From assembly GCA_040007195.1 (NCBI GenBank), contig JBDTVQ010000253.1, positions 1 to 10,131 on the forward strand: a stretch of DNA of 10,131 nucleotides, read 5' to 3'. Of the stretch, positions 7,199 through 10,131 are shown piece after piece. A program made the translations under genes and the position numbers. The notes beneath the pieces were generated by a model. That model searched no databases, was not told the origin of the DNA, and saw only the letters and a program-made list of their open reading frames with translations. The first letter of the stretch is position 1. Each line of letters begins with the position of its first letter. Origin of the DNA: JAFLBB01 sp040007195 (GTDB lineage: Bacteria; Acidobacteriota; Terriglobia; Bryobacterales; Bryobacteraceae).

Positions 7199-7409
7199 TT
7201 TAGCCTCGTCGGAGAAATCTGTGGGTCACCGATATGCTCCAATGGACGCCGGAAGCTCGGCTCGCGCAGTCCGCGAACCCGCGGCCTAAACCGTTTCTGT
7301 TCGCAGCCAGTTTCCTTTCGAACTAGTTGGCCCTCTCCGGTAAACGCTATGTCGTTTTGCAGGGTTTACATCTATTTCGCGTGATCAATACGTCTCTCAG
7401 CACGGCTCC
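7199..7409. other. Intergenic region without a recognised gene
   Basis: No gene is seen. A short GC stem, CCGCG (7271-7275) / CGCGG (7280-7284), has no T-run and is a doubtful terminator for the small gene ending at 7198. GTAAAC (7340-7345) and GTTTAC (7364-7369) form a 6-bp inverted repeat ahead of the next gene; it could be an operator, but this is weak. Confidence 0.35.
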
Positions 7410-8036
7410 ATGGTCATGAAAACATGTAACATGACACCAATGGCTAGACCTCGAAAAGGCACGCGAATCCTTGCGGCAAGGCTAGTCGTAGCGGGCTTGT
7501 TTGCGGCATGCATCGCAATACGCTACAAGCTTGCCCAAGCGCACATCTTGCCGCTTTCACTCACTGCTAAGATCGACGTGCACCAGGGCTCCATCGGAAT
7601 ACCAGGCATCACCAAAATGTACGAAGCCACAGTGACGAACACAGGCCTTTTGCCGGCAGTGGTTGAAAGGTGCAGTTACACAAGCGATACAAACACGGCG
7701 GGGACCATGGTCGCGTACAACATAGAGCGGTGGAATGCTTCTACGGGTTCGTGGAGTCTCGCCTTTGAATTCGCGAAACCTAGCTTCTGCACTCCAGCCC
7801 CTTTAAGCATGGGGAATACTCATTGGGGTCACGTGTTGTTGTGGCCTGGTCAGAGTCTTTCCACCCAGGAGGAGGCAACTGCTGCCCGCGGGTTCAAGAA
7901 AGGCGATACGTTGCGATTTGTAATTGTGACAGAGGTCTCGGGAGAGGCCAAACACAGCTATACTTACCCGACGCCACCCATCGTCGTAGATGAGCAGATG
8001 CTTGACAATGAGACGCCTTACCGAGTTGCTCACTGA
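7410..8036 (+). CDS. Uncharacterised membrane-anchored or secreted protein
   Basis: This is a 208-residue protein that I cannot assign to a named family. Residues ~19-37 (RILAARLVVAGLFAACIAI) form a single N-terminal hydrophobic segment after a basic stretch, serving as a signal anchor or signal peptide. The remainder is beta-rich: MYEATVTNTGLLPAVVERCSY reads like a strand pair of an Ig-like sandwich, followed by MVAYNIERWN, HVLLWPGQSLSTQEEATAAR, GDTLRFVIVTEV and a C-terminal PPIVVDEQ. Two cysteines (in ERCSY and SFCTP) could pair outside the cytoplasm. I recall similar hypothetical proteins in Acidobacteriota but no function. The start is uncertain: ATG 7410, 7416, 7431 and 7440 are all in frame and none has a clear Shine-Dalgarno; 7440 (MARPRKGTR) gives the most ordinary export signal. 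By eye the gene is less GC-rich than its neighbours, which could mean transfer. It looks monocistronic and has no evident link to its neighbours. Confidence 0.68.
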   Translation: MVMKTCNMTPMARPRKGTRILAARLVVAGLFAACIAIRYKLAQAHILPLSLTAKIDVHQGSIGIPGITKMYEATVTNTGLLPAVVERCSYTSDTNTAGTMVAYNIERWNASTGSWSLAFEFAKPSFCTPAPLSMGNTHWGHVLLWPGQSLSTQEEATAARGFKKGDTLRFVIVTEVSGEAKHSYTYPTPPIVVDEQMLDNETPYRVAH

Positions 8037-8059
8037 GCAAGACCCGGAAGGCCTTTTTT
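8026..8059 (+). terminator. Terminator-like hairpin and T-run after the uncharacterised gene
   Basis: TTGCTC (8026-8031) and GAGCAA (8035-8040) form a perfect 6-bp stem around an ACT loop, overlapping the TGA stop. The stem can extend with CCG (8021-8023) / CGG (8045-8047) across an internal loop. Six Ts follow at 8054-8059. The distance between the inner stem and the T-run is longer than usual, so this is probable rather than certain. Confidence 0.45.
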
Positions 8060-8129
8060 GCAGTTGTATTGGGAATCATTCAGAAAACTCCCCCCTTGTC
8101 GCGCAGCGTTTATCGATCCCTCCGCTCAC

Positions 8130-8414
8130 AATCCGGTAGTGCGGTTGTACAACAGGCTGGGGACTACTGAGGAGTGGATCGAGGAGGGTAGGCAGGCGGT
8201 GAAGATGACGCTGCTGAATGGCCATCACTTTTGCTGAAGCCATTTGCCGCTGTGGCTGAGCGTGATCGCCGGCAATCCGGAGCATCGATTGCCGCGGCTG
8301 GCAGATCAAGGGCTCGCGGTTCCACAGGTTGATGATGGCGGAGAGCCTCTGACGCGGCGGTTGTTCGACAGCATGCGGCGAAGGAAGGAGGCGTTGCCGG
8401 CAGCAACAGGGTAA
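8130..8414 (+). pseudogene. Decayed C-terminal fragment of an IS1380-family transposase
   Basis: Reading from 8130 in one frame gives VVRLYNRLGTTEEWIEEG, then AVKMTLLNGHHF, an in-frame TGA (8235-8237), LPLWLSVIAGNPEHRLPRLA and finally LTRRLFDSMRRRKEALPAAT before TAA (8412-8414). This follows the order of the C-terminal part of IS1380-type transposases: 'YN-x-GTAEQWIKEGK', 'AVKMTRLSCHRF', 'LWLSVIAYNLGN', 'AESHLTRRLF', 'RRIALP'. A segment is lost after WLSVIAGNPEH. HRLMMAES appears in the next frame just before LTRRLF, which indicates a frameshift as well. No N-terminal DDE-domain sequence lies upstream, because the preceding gene ends at 8036. The copy is dead and old enough to hold a stop, a deletion and a frameshift. 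I did not identify terminal inverted repeats. It shows past insertion between two accessory genes. Confidence 0.75.
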
Positions 8415-8522
8415 GGGTCACGCAAACGATTGGGGTCACACGCGGGTACCAGTACATTCCAAGTTGCTAGGCGGTACCATTCAGAGCGCTCGAATCTTGT
8501 CAGACGCGGGGGGCTGAGTCAG

Positions 8523-8563
8523 TATTATGAACGACCCGAGAATTAAAAAACGGCAATTCCGGG
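8523..8563 (+). promoter_or_regulatory. Putative -10 and leader stem-loop of the PEP-CTERM gene
   Basis: TATTAT (8523-8528) is a good -10-like hexamer. TTGTCA (8497-8502) would be its -35, but the 20-nt spacer is long. Right after the -10, CCCGAGAATT (8535-8544) pairs with AATTCCGGG (8555-8563) through nine base pairs with one bulged A, enclosing a 10-nt loop with six As. If TATTAT is used, the transcript would begin at or just before this stem-loop. A stabilising 5' hairpin or a protein/RNA-binding leader is inference; T-runs typical of a terminator are absent. Confidence 0.4.
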
Positions 8564-8585
8564 TGGGTGCATGGAGGAAAACAAT

Positions 8586-9155
8586 TTGCGATCGATGAAG
8601 CTGGCGATTTCTGCATTTTTTCTGCTGACGGCCGCTCCGGTATTCGCCGGCGCCATCAGCATTGGACAGTGGTACACGGGAAGTTGGCTTGAGGGCGGCG
8701 CAGGCACCACAGTCGGCGCGTGCAGCGGCGTATGCCCATATGTGGCTTCGGCGGAGACTTTTGAGGATCCCGGAACGGGCCCGTGGACCTTCGTCGCCGG
8801 CAGCGGCGGCGCACTCCTCACCGTGACCGACCTTCAATTCGACGGTGACAGCTTCACCATCAATGACTTTGGCGCATTTGTTGGCAACACGAACGGAATA
8901 GTTTCCACCTACGTAGAATGCGAACTGGACGGCGTCGTTTGCCTGGCCGACGCAGCTTTCAGTCACGGAACGTTTCTCTTTGGTCCTGGGGCCCACTCTC
9001 TCAGCATCGTCGTGCTTGCCCAGACCAACGGATTCGTAGACGGCTCAGTGGCGTTCCGGCTAGATGGCAGCGCCGTTCCCGAGCCCGCCACATTTGGCCT
9101 CATGGGCCTGGGCCTTGCCGGCCTGATGGCTGCCCGCAAGCGATTCGCCAGATAG
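8586..9155 (+). CDS. PEP-CTERM sorting-domain protein
   Basis: This is an exported protein of about 189 residues. Its N-terminal signal peptide is MKLAISAFFLLTAAPVFAGA. Its C-terminus carries the PEP-CTERM tripartite signal: VPEPATFGLMGLGLAGLMAA, then RKRFAR, i.e. the VPEP motif, a hydrophobic helix and a basic tail. In the known system, exosortase recognises this tail, removes it and sends the protein to the cell surface or exopolysaccharide. The middle is beta-rich and Gly/Asp/Thr-rich with two close cysteine pairs (ACSGVC and CELDGVVC); no enzyme motif is seen. The start is not settled. GGAGG (8573-8577) is well spaced (8 nt) for TTG 8586, is 17 nt from ATG 8595, and lies inside the frame for ATG 8571. 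TTG 8586 is therefore preferred, although ATG 8571 or 8595 may be real. No exosortase gene is present in the window. Confidence 0.82.
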   Translation: MRSMKLAISAFFLLTAAPVFAGAISIGQWYTGSWLEGGAGTTVGACSGVCPYVASAETFEDPGTGPWTFVAGSGGALLTVTDLQFDGDSFTINDFGAFVGNTNGIVSTYVECELDGVVCLADAAFSHGTFLFGPGAHSLSIVVLAQTNGFVDGSVAFRLDGSAVPEPATFGLMGLGLAGLMAARKRFAR

Positions 9156-9294
9156 GTTCGACACTGCCGCGCCGGTGGCACCAAGCTGGTTTGCGCCGCG
9201 CTTTTCGCCCTTGATCGCTTCACGTCGAAATCCGGTCAACTTACCTCGACGGGGAAGGCAGCGCTGGATCTTCGCTATGGCGCGAGAGATGCGG
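9156..9294. other. Convergent intergenic gap
   Basis: This is the spacer between the ends of two convergent genes, the PEP-CTERM gene (+) and the sulfatase (-). It is GC-rich with a few imperfect inverted repeats, but I see no hairpin followed by a T-run on either strand and no gene. Confidence 0.4.
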
Positions 9295-10131
9295 CTATGC
9301 CGGTTCGCGCCAAGCTTGTCCTTCCCGCCACGCGTCAATCGCCGCCTGCCACTGGTGGTAGCGCGTTCGCATGGCGGCCATCTTCTGTGCCTGTTGCGGC
9401 TGGCGGGCAAGGTTGCGTTCTTCCAGGCGGTCGTTCTTGAGATCGAACAGCTCTTCGAACTGGGGATCGCAATCGGTGTAGAGGGTGTACTTCCAATCGG
9501 TGGCGCGGACGCCTTCGGTGGAGGGAATCCAGCCGCCGTTGGTGAAGTTGTGCTCGTAATAGAACTCGCGGCGCCAGGGGGTGGATTCGCCGCGCAGGAG
9601 CGGTGAGAAGTCGCGGCCCATGGTGCCGGCTGGAGCTTGCAGTCCGGCCATGGCGAGCATGGTGGGGTGGAAGTCGATGTTCAGTGTGACGTCGTCGACA
9701 CGTGCGCCGCGGCGCGAGGCAGGCAGCCGGGGATCGAAGACGAGGAGCGGGGTGCGGATGGCCTCTTCGTGCATGAACCACTTTCCGGCGAGGCCGTGTT
9801 CGCCGAGGTAGAAGCCGTGATCGCCGGTGAAGATGATGATGGTGTTGCGGTCGCGGTCCTGTTCCTTTAACTTCTGGCGCAGAAGACCGACCTGGGTGTC
9901 GACTTCGGTGATGAGCCGGTAGTATTTGCGCATGCTGGTTTGGAACAGTTCAGGGGTTCCAAAGCGCACGGCCCAGCGGCGGCGGTTTTCCGAGCGCTGC
10001 ACTTCGATGGGCATTTGTTCGATGTAGCGGGTGTCGGCGGTTTTGGGCCAGGGGAATTTCACGGCATCGTACATGCCTTCGGTGGCCTTGGAGGGGCGGA
10101 ACTGTTCGGGGCTGGGGTCGTCGACGTGGGG
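9295..10131 (-). CDS. Type I sulfatase, C-terminal part (gene runs off the window)
   Basis: The frame stays open to the last base of the window, giving 278 residues of the C-terminal part of an alkaline-phosphatase-superfamily sulfatase; such enzymes are usually 450-550 residues. Visible hallmarks are PHVDDPSPEQF near the left edge, the metal-binding segment IIIFTGDHGFYLGEHGLAGK (Asp-His pair and the Gly-Lys-Trp site), FMHEEAIRTPLLVFDPRLP, NIDFHPTMLAMAGL and the C-terminal subdomain VRATDWKYTLY and FEELFDLKNDRLEERNLA. The N-terminal C/S-x-P-S-R site that matures to formylglycine lies outside the window, so activity and the need for a maturase cannot be judged. Family knowledge suggests removal of sulfate esters from glycans such as sulfated polysaccharides; the subfamily and substrate cannot be told. 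The ATG at 10074 lies inside the conserved region and is not the true start. The gene converges with the PEP-CTERM gene. Confidence 0.9.
   Translation of the reverse strand, partial: PHVDDPSPEQFRPSKATEGMYDAVKFPWPKTADTRYIEQMPIEVQRSENRRRWAVRFGTPELFQTSMRKYYRLITEVDTQVGLLRQKLKEQDRDRNTIIIFTGDHGFYLGEHGLAGKWFMHEEAIRTPLLVFDPRLPASRRGARVDDVTLNIDFHPTMLAMAGLQAPAGTMGRDFSPLLRGESTPWRREFYYEHNFTNGGWIPSTEGVRATDWKYTLYTDCDPQFEELFDLKNDRLEERNLARQPQQAQKMAAMRTRYHQWQAAIDAWREGQAWREPA

Noticed and set aside
7199..7409. Possible small RNA or riboswitch ahead of the 7410 gene
   Set aside because: Only short isolated inverted repeats are present, with no recognisable aptamer core, promoter or terminator.
8076..8457. Minus-strand open frames across the transposase remnant
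   Set aside because: The plus strand reads as recognisable IS1380 transposase motifs; the antisense frames are Pro/Ala/Arg-rich with no motif.

Overview
The window looks like a chromosomal piece of an Acidobacteriota genome, most likely from the Bryobacterales/Solibacter side of the phylum. The base composition is GC-rich. The strongest lineage hint is a stand-alone copy of the TIGR03437 domain, a family known mainly from 'Candidatus Solibacter' and relatives. A PEP-CTERM sorted protein, a TonB-dependent receptor with a carboxypeptidase-regulatory-like N-terminus, a type I sulfatase and an IS1380-like transposase remnant fit the same kind of organism. Almost every gene encodes an exported protein, so this is a cell-surface/secretome region.

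Layout. Positions 1-276 hold a short 10-bp-period repeat and no convincing gene. 277-1050 (+) encodes a secreted protein with a cysteine-rich N-terminal half and a C-terminal beta/gamma-crystallin domain. A minus-strand operon of three genes follows, read from 6620 down to 1239: a TIGR03437 protein (6620-5862), a 924-residue TonB-dependent receptor (5832-3058) and a 592-residue secreted protein of the WGGL family that commonly accompanies such receptors (3017-1239). Gaps between them are only 29 and 40 nt, and a rho-independent terminator (1174-1209) closes the unit. The upstream region carries a run of 11-bp-spaced CTGTCAT-like half-sites closely resembling a tandem Pho box, with a -10-like hexamer placed as in PhoB-activated promoters. 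The main hypothesis from this window is therefore a phosphate-starvation-controlled outer-membrane uptake system for an unknown substrate.

Diverging from the operon, 6890-7198 (+) encodes a small secreted protein made of a duplicated 22-residue unit. 7410-8036 (+) encodes an unrecognised membrane-anchored or secreted protein whose base composition looks less GC-rich than its neighbours, ending at a terminator-like hairpin and T-run. 8130-8414 (+) is a decayed C-terminal fragment of an IS1380-family transposase. 8586-9155 (+) is a PEP-CTERM protein whose leader holds a clear stem-loop. The window ends inside a type I sulfatase gene (minus strand, 10131-9295), of which only the C-terminal part is present.

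Start codons were revised where the longest open frame was implausible: ATG 277, GTG 5832, ATG 6620, ATG 6890 and, tentatively, TTG 8586. The very long open frames opposite the receptor and the WGGL gene are judged to be composition artefacts.
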